Positions 48,001 through 58,352 of a DNA stretch of 64,000 bases are shown here, one piece after another. Origin of the DNA: Apium graveolens (lineage: Eukaryota; Streptophyta; Magnoliopsida; Apiales; Apiaceae); assembly GCF_009905375.1 (NCBI RefSeq), contig NC_133650.1, positions 297,599,957 to 297,663,956 on the forward strand, given 5' to 3'. A model generated the notes under the pieces. That model saw only the letters and a program-made list of their open reading frames with translations. It was not told the origin of the DNA and did no database searches. The position numbers and the translations under genes are program-made. The first letter of the stretch is position 1. The number at the start of each line of letters is the position of its first letter.

Positions 48001-48491
48001 TATCCAATTCTAAATCATAATCCATTGTTCACTTGATATCATAATCATGTTCACCTGATGATCATTATTCTCAGTTTTGTCATTGTGACTTGGTGAGCTA
48101 GTTAGCTCATTTGTGCGATGTTGTTTATATTCTTTCCAGCTAAAAAGGAACCAGTTGGTAACGAGGATCCCCAGTCCAGCGCGAGAGCTAGGGGTTCAGG
48201 TTGAGAAAGCTGAGCTAGTAGGCTTCTTTTGGAATAATTTAAGTCTGTAAAAGTTTGTAATAAAATTTAGTACTCAGTTTGAGTTTGAATGGTTGGGATT
48301 TGAACTATATGTAATATAAGTAGATGTGTGGCTTGTGTGCATACTTTAACCTGTTGCGATCCGTGGTAGTTGGTAAATAGGGTCACTGCATATTATTGTT
48401 ATCTTTATTATTGTTATAAGCATGTTATAAAATAAGATGTGTGTGTGTGTATGGACCCCAAATTTCTGACCCGGGTTTGGAGGGCGCCATA
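45020..48491 (+). repeat. 3' LTR of the Tekay element
   Basis: 3472 bp, colinear with the interrupted 5' LTR at about 98 % identity in the part compared. TATA box TATAAATAG at 45699-45707. The last bases read GCGCCATA against GCGCCACA in the 5' copy. GT microsatellite at 48438-48449. Confidence 0.92.
45720..45754 (+). other. 35-bp insertion at the LTR transcription start region
   Basis: Present only in the 3' LTR. It starts GCCCTGCCCAGAGC and ends GCAGCCGTG, is GC-rich unlike its surroundings, and is bounded by CCGTA on the left and CCGTG at its end. It starts 12 bp after the TATA box, so it covers the expected start site. Confidence 0.85.
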
Positions 48492-49230
48492 TCATCTATT
48501 TGAAGAGGTTCATCATTTCCAGACATTTCAGATGTATCAGAGTCGGAAGATTCAAGGAGTAAAGCCGAGATTTTGTTGGATAGGCTTTCTTCTATGTTTA
48601 ATTCTTGTATTTTCCTATTAAGTCTGCAGAATCTAGAATTTTTTGTAGAAATGTTTAGATTTTGTGAAAGACCTTTTCTAATAAGGTCTTTAATATGGCT
48701 TGCATCCGCCATCAAATTTTGTTTTTGAATAGCTTTTGTTGGGATTATAGTCAAACTGTTGACAGAAAGTACCTAATTCCTGCTTTGTTCTTTTCATTTC
48801 CCATTTGAGATGTCTTTGAAGTTTTAAATCTTGACAAATCTTTAGGCCTTCTCGTTGTGTTGGCTTATGAGTTGGCCATATGTCAGGTTTTTGTAAAGTA
48901 TCGGGCTTCCGTGTTCAGTTATTAAAGAAGTTCTAACCCTTTAACTAAGTAAGGTTGGAAGTCCGGCTAAGAATTTTTCCTTCCAATTTGCATGGTTCGA
49001 GTCTTCTCTAAGCATGACTCTGGTAAGGAAAGTAGTTTTATATCTTTGGAAATTACTAAGTTTTTTACATTTGAGATTATGTAAAAGCTCAGCATTCTTA
49101 TCTCTCAGGTGAGAAGGGTCACCAATGAAGTGGTGTGTTATGACTAGAATGAGTTGTGCTACTGCTCCTTGGATAGGGTTTCCTTGTTCATCTAAAATGG
49201 GTTTTTCCTATTCATCTTCCCTAATGGAAA
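48492..49230 (-). pseudogene. Pararetroviral capsid C-terminal fragment
   Basis: From 49228 downward on the minus strand: LDEQGNPIQGA near 49190, an FIGDPS motif, a WKEKFLAGLP core segment (about 48970) and YKNLTYGQLI (about 48890), which match the caulimovirid capsid core in type and order. A stop and frame change follow at about 48940, with more to 48755. A serine-aspartate-rich acidic spacer (48500-48580) leads toward the protease part on the other side of the Tekay element. The start is missing, cut at the SIRE-1 junction. Confidence 0.78.
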
Positions 49231-49235
49231 TATAT

Positions 49236-52142
49236 ATATATTGGACTTTGAGTTATGGGAAACAACTTGCTGTCATGCTGCAATAGACACAGATACTTAT
49301 GTTTGGCATAGAAGATTGGGTCATGCTTATATGGACTTGCTTAACAAGCTTTCAAAGAAGAAACTAGTCAGAGGTTTACCCAAAATCAAGTATGTCAAGA
49401 CTGAGGTGTGTTCAGCATGCCAATTAGGCAAACAAATTAGAAGTACTCACAAAGCAAAGAAGATGGTATCTACTTCTAAACCCTTAGAACTTTTGCACTT
49501 AGACTTATTTGGTCCAAAAGCTTATAAAAGTTTTGGAGGTAAGCAATATGGTTTTGTAATTGTTGATGATTATTCTCGTTTTACATGGATATTGTTTTTT
49601 CGTACTAAAGATGTTGCTTTTACTGAGTTTGAGAAACTAATTAAGTTACTTGAGAATAAGATCAATACAAAGCTTGTAGGTATAAGGAGTGACCGAGGTG
49701 GTGAATTCCAAAAAGACTTTATTTCTTATTGTGAAAAAAGAGGAATATCACACAAATTCTCAGCTCCAAGGACTCCACAATAAAATGGTGTGGTAGAAAG
49801 AAAGAATAGGTCATTGCAAGAAACAACAAGGACATTGTTGCAAGAAAGCAGGCTACCTAGAAGTTTTTGGGCAGAAGTAGTCAACACAGCATGCTATGTT
49901 CTGAATAGATTATTGATAAGACCTATTTTGGACAAGACTCTGTATGAATTGCTAAAGAAAAAGAGGCCCAACATCAGTTACTTCAAGATTTTTGGCTCAA
50001 AGTGTTTTGTGCTCAAGATAATTGGTAATGATGGTAAATTCGATGCTAAGTCTTATGAAGCTATTTTTCTTGGTTATTCTATGAATAGTAAAACCTATAA
50101 AGTTTATAATTTGTCTAAGCTTATTGTTGATGAATCTATAGATGTTACTTTTCAAGAACCTAACAATGATCTTCCAAGAGACGAGGAAGATGATGCAGGT
50201 GAAGTTGGACAACAACAAGCTGAAACAGAGAAGGCTATTCCAAAATAGCAAGCTGAAACAAAGACTGATTCTGGAAAATAGCAAGCTGAAATTGAAACTG
50301 CATCTGGAAATCAGCAAGCAGAAACTTCTACTCCAGTTGATGATGCAATTGTAAAGATGGCAAAGATGACTCTTGATGGTCCTAGATGAAATAGAGCAAA
50401 GGATAAAATGCCAATCTATGATGGTGAAGACTTAGCTCCTCCATCTAAGATAGGGAAGACCTCACATGAAGATATCTCAAAGCATTCATTGCCAAAAGCT
50501 ACACGGACAGTGAAGAATCACCCTCCAGAACAGGTTATTGGTGATATTACTGATGGACTCAAGACAAGAAAAGGCACTGTAAATTTTTGTGTTTATGCTG
50601 CATTTCTAGCACAAGAGGAACCCAAGAATGTCAAAGAAGCACTCGAAGATGAAAATTGGATCACGGCTATGCAATACGAACTCAATCAATTCGAATGATG
50701 TGATGTTTGGGAACTTGTCAAGCCACCAAAGAATGCTTCAGTCATTGGTACAAAATGGATTTTCAAGAATAAAGTGGATGAATTTGGTACTGTTACTCAA
50801 AATAAAGCAAGGCTCGTGGCACAAGGATACAATCAATAAGAAGGCATTGACTTTGATCAAACTTATGCTCCTGTAGCTATATTGGAATCAATTAGGATGC
50901 TTCTTGCATATGCATGCTACAAGAAGATCAAACTACATCAAATGGACGTTAAAAGTGTTTTTCTTAATGGATTTATGGAAGAGGAAGTTTATGTCAAGCA
51001 ACCCCCTGGTTTTGAACATGAACAACATCCGGACTATGTCTACAAGCTCAAAAAGGCATTATATGGCTTAAAGCAAGCACCAAGGGCTTGGTACAAGAGG
51101 CTTAGTAAGTTTTTTGATAAAAAATGGCTTCATTCGAGGTAAAATCGATCCTACTTTATTTACTAGGAAAAATGGTAATGATATTTTGATTGTCCAGATA
51201 TATGTAGATGATATAATTTTTGGATCCACTAATGATTCTATGTGTGAGTGGTTTTCTAAGTGTATGAGTAGTGAATTTGACATGAGCATGATGGGTGAGC
51301 TCAATTATTTCTTGCGACTCCAAATCAAGCAATCAAAGGATGGCATCTATGTTCATCAGTCAAAGTATGTGAAGAACTTGCTGACTAGATTTGGATTTGA
51401 GCATGTCAAGTCAAAATCTACACCAATGAATCAAAACAGCAAGCTGACTTTAGATGAAAATGGTAAGGCAATTGATATCAAAAAGTATAGAGGTATGATT
51501 GGTAGTCTTTTATATCTTACTGCTTCTCGGCCGGATATTATGTATAGTGTTTGTGTATGTGCTCGTTTTCAAGCTAAACCTAAGGAATCACACTTAAATG
51601 CAGTTAAAAGAATATTTCGATATTTAAGTGGGACTATTAATCTTGGGTTATTTTATCCTATTACAAACACATTTGATCTTGTGGGGTATAGTGATGCAGA
51701 TTATGCAGGATGTTAAACTGATAGAAAGAGCACAAGTGGTGTTTGTACATACTTAGGAAAAAGTCTTGTATCTTGGCAAAGTAAGAAACAAACTTCAGTT
51801 GCATTATCCACAGCAGAAGTTGAGTATTTGGCAGCTAGTAGCTGTTGCTCTCAAATTTTTTGGATGATTCAGACTCTAAGAGATTTTGGAATCAAGTGTG
51901 GCAAAGTTCCAATTTATTGTGACAATACTAGCACCATCAACATATCAAAGAATCCTGTGAATCACTCAAGAACAAAACATATTGATGTTCGTCACCATTT
52001 CTAAAGAGATAATGCTGCCAAAGGTAAGATTGAATTAGTTATTGTGCCTATTAAATATCAATTGGCAGATATTTTTACAAAACCCCTTGGTGAAGCAATA
52101 TTTTCTACCATTCGAAGAGAACTGGGCATGTGCAGTGTATAA
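49236..52142 (+). pseudogene. pol: SIRE-1 integrase, RT and RNase H, broken
   Basis: Integrase: WHRRLGHA … CSACQLGKQ zinc region (about 49295-49435), core residues in LHLDLFGP, VIVDDYSRF and IRSDRGGEF, then PRTPQ followed by TAA (49781-49783). A linker with repeated QQAET units runs to about 50340. RT starts near 50750 (KWIFKNK) and has VYVKQPPGF, YGLKQAPRAW and catalytic YVDD (IYVDDIIFGS, about 51200), with a frameshift near 51110. RNase H has DADYAGC, then TAA (51714-51716), and ADIFTKPL at the end. At least seven in-frame stops. The end is the TAA near 52140. Confidence 0.92.
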
Positions 52143-52533
52143 TGGCAAGCTATCTTTGGAAATTTGGTAATGTTAGCTTACCTATCATTTTTCATGTTAG
52201 CTTACTATGATTGTTTATTAAATGTCATAATTTGTGTTTAATTTGATTTATTAATTTTGACATGCCATTATTTGTATATTATTGCTCGTTTTATGTTGTG
52301 ATGTTTTAAAGTTTTTTTTATGGTATTTGTTAAATGGTTAGCCATGATTTGTTATTTTGATAAGTATTAGATTTTAGGATAATTTTACTTTGTTTTTAAA
52401 ATTTATCCTAAACTCTCCCCTAAAAAGTCTATCAAAAACACGGGTTAGGGTTTCACTCTTATTTTTCACCGCCGCTCTAGTCAATTTCACTCTTACTGTC
52501 TTCTTTCCAAAATTGTTGATATTTGCTCTCACC

Positions 52534-53810
52534 ATGGTTCGTGCGACAAGAAAATCAGGCCTCCATGCCAATCGCTCTGTATCTAAACAAGATAACACTG
52601 TGGTCGATTTGGGAACCAAAAGTGCATTGGATTCTCGTGATCTCAAACTCCTGATTCCAAGAAGCTCAAGCTTGCTCTTTCATTTGATTCTCCTGATTTG
52701 GAACAGAGGTTCACCGAAAATGCATTGGATTCTCGTCCCATTCTCCCTGGTATTCCGATTAATGGTAAGCTTCTTCAACAATCTGGTGCTTTAGCCTTAT
52801 TTCAAACTGTGGGCATGGATAGTTTTGTGCTTGAAGCTTGATCTACCTAAGGTTTATTATCCTGATTTAGTCTATGAGTTTTATGCCAATTTGCATGAGG
52901 ATAAGTTTGGTAATTGCGTTTCTACAGTTCGTGATAAGCGTGTTCGATTGAACCCCATTTTCTTAGTACTTTAATTAAGTTTGAGAATCCTACTGAAATT
53001 GAGGTTTTTACTGATAAGGGTTATGTTGTGTTACCTGATTTTTCGATTATGGATCAGTTTAAGTGTCTTTTAGGATCTGACAGTAATGTGGAAGAAAACC
53101 CTCAACCACCATCCACTACTTTAGTAACTCCAATGGCTCATTTTTTGTTTAAAATCTGTCGTGCTAATGTGTGTCCTAGAGGTGGAAACAAATCCACTTT
53201 CAGTTGTCAGGATGTGACAGTGGTTGCTAAGATTTTAGCTGGTAGGGCTTTCGATTTGTCTCATTTAATCATCAAGAATATGCTGGTTGCTGTGAATCAG
53301 AAGAAGATAGGGTTGCCTTATGGTCTTTTATTATCCAAAATTTTTGATTTCTTTAACATTGATCTTAAGTCGGCTGCAAAGTTATCTGTCAAGGAAGTGT
53401 TGGATGCTAAAATAATAGCAATGTCAAATTTGCAAATGGAAAATGGTGAGTTGGTCAGGATCATTCCCACACTACCTACTGAATTCCCTGCCGTTGTTGC
53501 TCCTTCTGGTCAATTAGAGTCTGAAATCATTCAGTTGCTTAAGGGTATTCAAGATGACAATACTCTGCTATTTGGTCATGTGGATGCTACTACAGAACAG
53601 GTAAACCAGCTTAAGACAGAGATTAAGGGTTTGAAGGATATTATGCCGAATTTCATGTTTGCTGCAAAACCCTCTGCTTCTCAATCAAATGTAGATTTGG
53701 ACACTGGTTTGGATGACCTGGTTAATGCTGCTGGAGATATGGAAAATCAAGATGCTTATTTTTCTCCAAAGGATGATGCTCTCAACAATTCTAATCAGCC
53801 CTTAACCTGA
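52534..53810 (+). pseudogene. Extra ORF between pol and 3' LTR of SIRE-1
   Basis: The probable start is MVRATRKSGLHANRS at 52534. A frame change near 52655 continues into KLALSFDSPDLEQRF; a TGA near 52840 and further shifts follow, and from 53028 the frame is open to 53810. The middle has YYPDLVYEFYANLHED, which resembles the plant 'putative plant transposon protein' domain (Transposase_32, from memory); the C-terminal part is helical and acidic. This is the place of the env-like ORF of SIRE elements, but I see no clear signal peptide or transmembrane pair, so an envelope role is not supported. Confidence 0.6.
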
Positions 53811-53825
53811 CTCTTTTTGATGCTT

Positions 53826-54143
53826 TAAGGGGGAGAAATTTATGAGACTTTAAGACTTGGTTTTATGTTATGTTTCTCTTCTGTTGACTTGTTTAAGACT
53901 ATCTGTTGGATTATGCTTTCTTTATGTTTGCTACTTGGTTTATGATGGCTGTTATTTAAGACTTAATTTGCTTTTGGATTTGGTGATATTTGGTGATATA
54001 ATGCTGTTATATTAGTTATGTTGGATATGCATGTGTTTATGTAATTGCAGTAATAGGTTATAAAGTTTTGAGATATGCATAGATTTAGGGGGAGTTTTTT
54101 TTTAATTCTCCTAAATGTGTGTAATCATCAAAAAGGGGGAGAT
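53826..54143 (+). other. Three polypurine-tract-like sequences before the SIRE-1 3' LTR
   Basis: TTTAAGGGGGAGAAATTT (about 53824), TTTAGGGGGAG (about 54086) and AAAAAGGGGGAGAT (54130-54143). The last touches the LTR and is the normal plus-strand primer; the other two are upstream copies of the same type. Confidence 0.65.
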
Positions 54144-55333
54144 TGTAACTCCTTAGTTTTGATGATCACAACATATCAAGCTATCATGTTATTATTTGAG
54201 AATGTGTGTAGGATATATCAGCTTAATGATATTGTTGTTTAAGTATTATGACAGCAAGCTGTTATAAGTCACAGATCTATTTCAGCAAGCTATGATCACA
54301 TTATTCAGAATAATAGCAAGCCAAGATGAACAGTCCAGAATCAACATGGAAGTCGATTTTAAAGGAGAATATTCAAGAACTTCTTTTAGTAGATTGTAAG
54401 GACTTCTCTATTATATTATATGTGTTTTATATATAATAGAGCTCAGTTTTTCAAGCTTTTTAAAACTGTCCCTAATTTGTAGGAGTTTGTTTCTTTTTCA
54501 AACTCTTTCTCCTACAAACCTGTTTAAATCGTTTTATACTCTAAAGAGACTTTTTCTGATCATTTTCATTCTTTCTTTCTCTTCTGTCAAACGTATACAT
54601 GAACGTTGGAAATCATTCCAGCGAACTTAAACATTAGAATTGGATTCTAATCGTTGTAAGTTGTTGAGATTGTTTTGAACGTTGGTGTATGTTTATATAT
54701 GGAATTTCTTGCAGTTCTTATCGAGTACTAATTGCAGCAAGAACACTCACAACTCACTAAACTTTATTGATTCCAAAATATTCTCGAGCTCTTAATTATA
54801 TATACACGTTATATCTTAGAGAGTCTATAGTTTGAGTTGTAATCACTTTATCATTCAATTTGTATTGTTCAATTTATATTGATTAGTTGCTGGATAGTTC
54901 GCTAAGGGAAACAAGGGTTTGGTGAACTAGTGCTAGAGAAATTTGTACTACGGGGTAGTATAGTACTTAGAGGGCAGGTTCAGAAACAGGGTTTTAGCAA
55001 GCCATTATCAGCAGTTGGGATAAAAGGAGATATATTATTGTATCTTGTAATTGTAAACTTATTGTGATTCAATAATATATTCTCTTACCAAGTTGGTAAG
55101 GGACCAGGACGTAGACCATAGGGGATTAGGGGTCGAACCTGGCTAAAATTCTTGTGTGTTCTTATTACTTTTCTGCATACTGTTTTATGCACTGTATTTA
55201 GTCATCTCAGCTTACTATCATTGTCAGATTATTGAACTGTTTATAAAATCTCAGTAAACTATTATCAGGTAATATTTAAAACTAATCTTAGTTAGCCATA
55301 TCCACCTATTCACCCCATTTAGGTGTATTTTCA
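54144..55333 (+). repeat. 3' LTR of SIRE-1
   Basis: Begins TGTAACTCCTTAG and ends GGTGTATTTTCA, then AATAA. Retains a segment (TTGTTGTTTAAGTATTATGAC, about 54232-54252) lost from the 5' copy. Confidence 0.93.
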
Positions 55334-55338
55334 AATAA

Positions 55339-55885
55339 AAAGTCAGTTTTTTATTATATTTAAAAATGAGGTAATGATATTGTTAAAATTGCTCTGCTCA
55401 AAAATTAAGGCACACTTTTATCATACGATAAAATAGCTCCTCAAAAGTTAAAACACATGTCATAAGGCTTATTTTGTAAAGAAATACTATTCCTTCCCCA
55501 TTTTATTTTATCAATAGAATATTCATTTTCTTTCTAATTTACAATTTTTTCATATTTTTTTATTGATAGAATTTAAAATTTTAAAATTATTATATTTGTA
55601 AGGAGCAAATATAAGAAGTATTGTTAAAATTAATATATATATATATCCTAGTTTGTTTTTGCATCATATCCTAATAATATCCTAAATTATTAGGATTTAT
55701 AATTTTGATAATATTTTTAAAAAGTATGTTATAATACTGTTGAAATTACTCTTAAATCACTAAAACATTACACATTTATGTCTTTTCTTTAAGAAAATAC
55801 CAGCTTTCCCATATATTAATAAGATATGCATTTCTCATTCTTTTTTTTTAATTTCTTCTCCCTATCTTATTTCCGCTTTTTGTCC

Positions 55886-55920
<35 letters not shown>

Positions 55921-56350
55921 TCCTATATATAATTAGTGTAAGGCACTTAAAATGGTACGGTTAGTGTAAAATCCGTAATTTTATGTTTTTAATTTATTTA
56001 TTAAATATTAGATATTAATTTCGTTTAGATAAATATTTATTTAGAATATTCCGGAAATTTTATGTGCAAGTTATTTGAGTTAGAAATAGATTTGTAATTT
56101 GTGGAAAGAAGTGTGAGAATATATTAGAAAATCAATATCTTTTTTTTTATTATTTTAGGTATTTGTTTGCGTCAAATATTTTATTTTCGGAATTTACTTG
56201 GAGAGGTTTCATTATCCTATAATTAGAATTAGGGTTTTGTATACCTATATAAGAAGCCCCTTAGAAAAAAATAACTTGTACATGTTATCGCGCGCCTTCG
56301 ACAGGTACAACTTTATTCTCCTTCCTCCCTAGTTTCTATGTGATATATCG
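55339..56350. other. AT-rich DNA; (ATA)n microsatellite; no gene seen
   Basis: A perfect ATA microsatellite lies at 55888-55921. The block near 55745-55800 resembles 14390-14455. A TATATAAG word near 56246 is not followed by a recognisable gene. No supported coding frame. Confidence 0.5.
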
Positions 56351-56358
56351 GTGTCATG

Positions 56359-57057
56359 TAGGGGTGTACACGGTTTGGCCAACCCGACCAATCCAAACCG
56401 AACCGACCCTATTTCAGCCGAACCAAACCGATTTTTTTCAACCCGATATATAGTTAGGTTGAAAAAATGTCAACCCGATTTAATGGGGTTGGATATGGTT
56501 TTCAATAATTTTAAACCAATCCAACCCAACCCGATTAAAATATATATATATACATGCTAATAAGTTAATCCAAAATTATGTTTAGACCATTTACATAGAT
56601 CCATATATCTATAACTCCAAATGTAACATATAACCTCCGTGTTCATAGTTCATTTCGTAGCAACAATAGATGTTTGATTAGTGTTATATTTTTTGCATTT
56701 ATGATTCATTCCAATATTTAAAGCGTAAGCAATATTATTAGTACTTTTGATGTCGAAAATTAGATGCTTAAGACTATTCAATATGGAGGATTGTAATATT
56801 GTTTTGAACTATTTTCAAGTATTTTAAACTTTGAAACCTTATGTTTTATTATAATTTTTTATATTAATTTTGTATATTTAATAAACCGTTTAAACCGATC
56901 CAAACCGAACCAAACCGAACCAAACCGAAGTATACAAATTGGTTTGGGTTACAAATTTAAACGGTTTGGGTTGGATTGAAATTTTGAAAACCCGAATTAA
57001 TTAGGTTGGGTTGCTAAATTTTCCCAACCCGCCCAACCCGATCTGTGTACACCCCTA
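56359..57057. mobile_element. hAT-type MITE with CCAAACCG-rich ends
   Basis: 699-bp element with terminal inverted repeats TAGGGGTGTACAC and a perfect 8-bp duplication GTGTCATG (56351-56358, 57058-57065). The outer 100-150 bp at each end are full of AACCGAACC/GGTTTGG words; the centre is AT-rich and non-coding. The end sequence and duplication fit hAT. It resembles the 14861-15551 element in layout but not in end sequence. Confidence 0.92.
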
Positions 57058-57299
57058 GTGTCATGTCCTTGTTCACGTTTTGTCTTTATTGCTAAGTGAT
57101 TTTCCCTTTTGCCATGCTTGACATATGGTCATAAACTGTTTTGTGTTCTTTTCGTTAATATGCAAGTATGCGCGCATGTATAAGAACACAAGTGCTTAGC
57201 TTTTTAACTCATATATATCTCTCCCATACGTTTAATATCTATGCACACCATGATTTATGTGTGAATACAATCTGCGATTAATACATATAAATCAAATAA

Positions 57300-58345
57300 G
57301 TGTGTGCGTGAGCAAACGAAATCAAACAGAGAAAGGAAGAATATAACCAAATGGAAATCCTCGAGTCCAGTTGAAACCGTCTCCTTAAAGCTATTTCGCC
57401 TATCACCGTATGTGCGAGTCGATAGCCTCCCAGGATAAAACGAGATACCAGTATAATCGATAGATCGAATATACTCTCAGCGAACTTGAACTAAGCCCGA
57501 GAACTATCACCGGAGTATTGGAAAATTTAAGACTAAAGAGACCGAGAATGAAAGAGAGGACTCTTATTCCCTTGACTTAATAAAACTGATGCCCTAAGAC
57601 TCTATTTATAAAGAGAGGCTTGAAAGGACTTGTTTTTCTTTTCGATGTGGTACATGGTATTTATAAAAAAACTAAGGAATAGGTTTGTGCTACTCTCGAT
57701 GTGGTACAAAACCACTTTTCATATTAAAAGGTAAAACTTTGGAACATCAGTTCTCATTCACCTTTTACTCATTTTGAGCGTGTAAATATGCGTTGGAATC
57801 CCCTCAAAGAGGAGAATACGTTCCAATAAATATACACCACTAACACATAATGTGTCTCACTCATATAGAGTCTCAAAAGGATTCACAACTTAGTCTAAAA
57901 TACTAAGTTTGTCCAATAATCCCCCACAAATGAGATTGATGGTCCAGTAGCACGCACCACATAGACAGACAGACGCGGAGCTTGACTTTGTGATAGTTCC
58001 GGCGGTCAGATATAGCATACGATAGGTAGAGAATGCTCCTTGAACCTTCGCTCGAATAAGTATATCGACTTTACTGGTAGACAGCTGTTCGACCGTTTGT
58101 GTAAACGATGACATACTCATCACTATATCTTTCCTGACTCATTCAGTTCTCATGATTATGTCCATTTTGGCCATGGAACATCGTCCTGGTTCTGCAGGAA
58201 TTTTTAAAGAATTGTGCCTCGCAATTCTCCTTTGAAGCGGCCCCACTTCTCTCCCACATAGGTGATCTTTATCTTATAGAGTAACCCGCGTTTACTCAAC
58301 TGAATTCCATGCGTTCACTCCTGAACTCCATGTATTCATCAAAGA
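57300..58345 (-). repeat. Degenerate copia-like LTR or retroelement fragment
   Basis: On the minus strand a TATA box (TATAAATAGA, complement of 57601-57610) is preceded upstream by the complement of TCGATGTGGTAC (two copies, near 57642 and 57697), a word also present in the Copia-1 LTR (11672-11683). CCACTTCTCTCCCACATAGG near 58244 is typical of plant LTR material. No paired LTR, primer site or coding region accompanies it. Borders are uncertain. Confidence 0.4.
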
Positions 58346-58352
58346 TCATTAA

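Larger units (their letters stand above)
25218..48491 (+). mobile_element. Tekay-type chromovirus (Ty3-gypsy) inserted in the pararetrovirus
   Basis: LTRs at 25218-39183 (itself interrupted) and 45020-48491. Net LTR length is 3437 and 3472 bp; a 35-bp insertion explains the difference. The interior has a primer site, an extra ORF, gag, protease, RT, RNase H, integrase and a chromodomain. Ends are TGTAATATCC and GCGCCACA (GCGCCATA in the 3' copy). The flanking 5 bp are TCATA and TCATC, one mismatch, and with that duplication the viral reading frame is continuous across the site. About 22 substitutions per 1.0 kb of LTR (2.2 %). Five stops and one frameshift in gag-pol make it inactive. Confidence 0.92.
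20503..49230 (-). mobile_element. Endogenous pararetrovirus (caulimovirid) fragment, itself split by a gypsy element
   Basis: Minus-strand viral sequence in two blocks, 20503-25217 and 48492-49230, about 5.45 kb in total after removing the inserted element. In transcription order it has a capsid C-terminal part, a spacer, protease, RT/RNase H, a TAV-like downstream gene and an intergenic region with a TATA box. The movement protein and capsid N-terminus are missing, so this is a partial linear copy of a circular genome. Every gene has stops or frameshifts. A short ATATA overlap marks the junction with SIRE-1. The genus was not determined; a separate downstream TAV-like gene suggests relatives of cavemo- or solendoviruses (inference). 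Confidence 0.88.
16874..55333 (+). mobile_element. SIRE/Maximus-like Ty1-copia element (SIRE-1), outer layer of the nest
   Basis: LTRs at 16874-18043 and 54144-55333 with TG...CA ends and a perfect 5-bp duplication AATAA (16869-16873, 55334-55338). The order is LTR, primer site, gag with two zinc knuckles, protease, [inserted virus], integrase, RT, RNase H, an extra ORF, purine tracts, LTR. The extra downstream ORF and long gag coiled coil are typical of the SIRE (Maximus) lineage. Hand alignment of the LTRs gives roughly 40 substitutions (about 3.4 %) and a 20-odd-bp deletion in the 5' copy. Many stops; inactive. Confidence 0.93.

Noticed and set aside
25213..48492. Alternative CATAT duplication for the Tekay insertion
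   Set aside because: It would give LTR ends GT...GC instead of TG...CA and would break the viral reading frame; TCATA/TCATC fits both.
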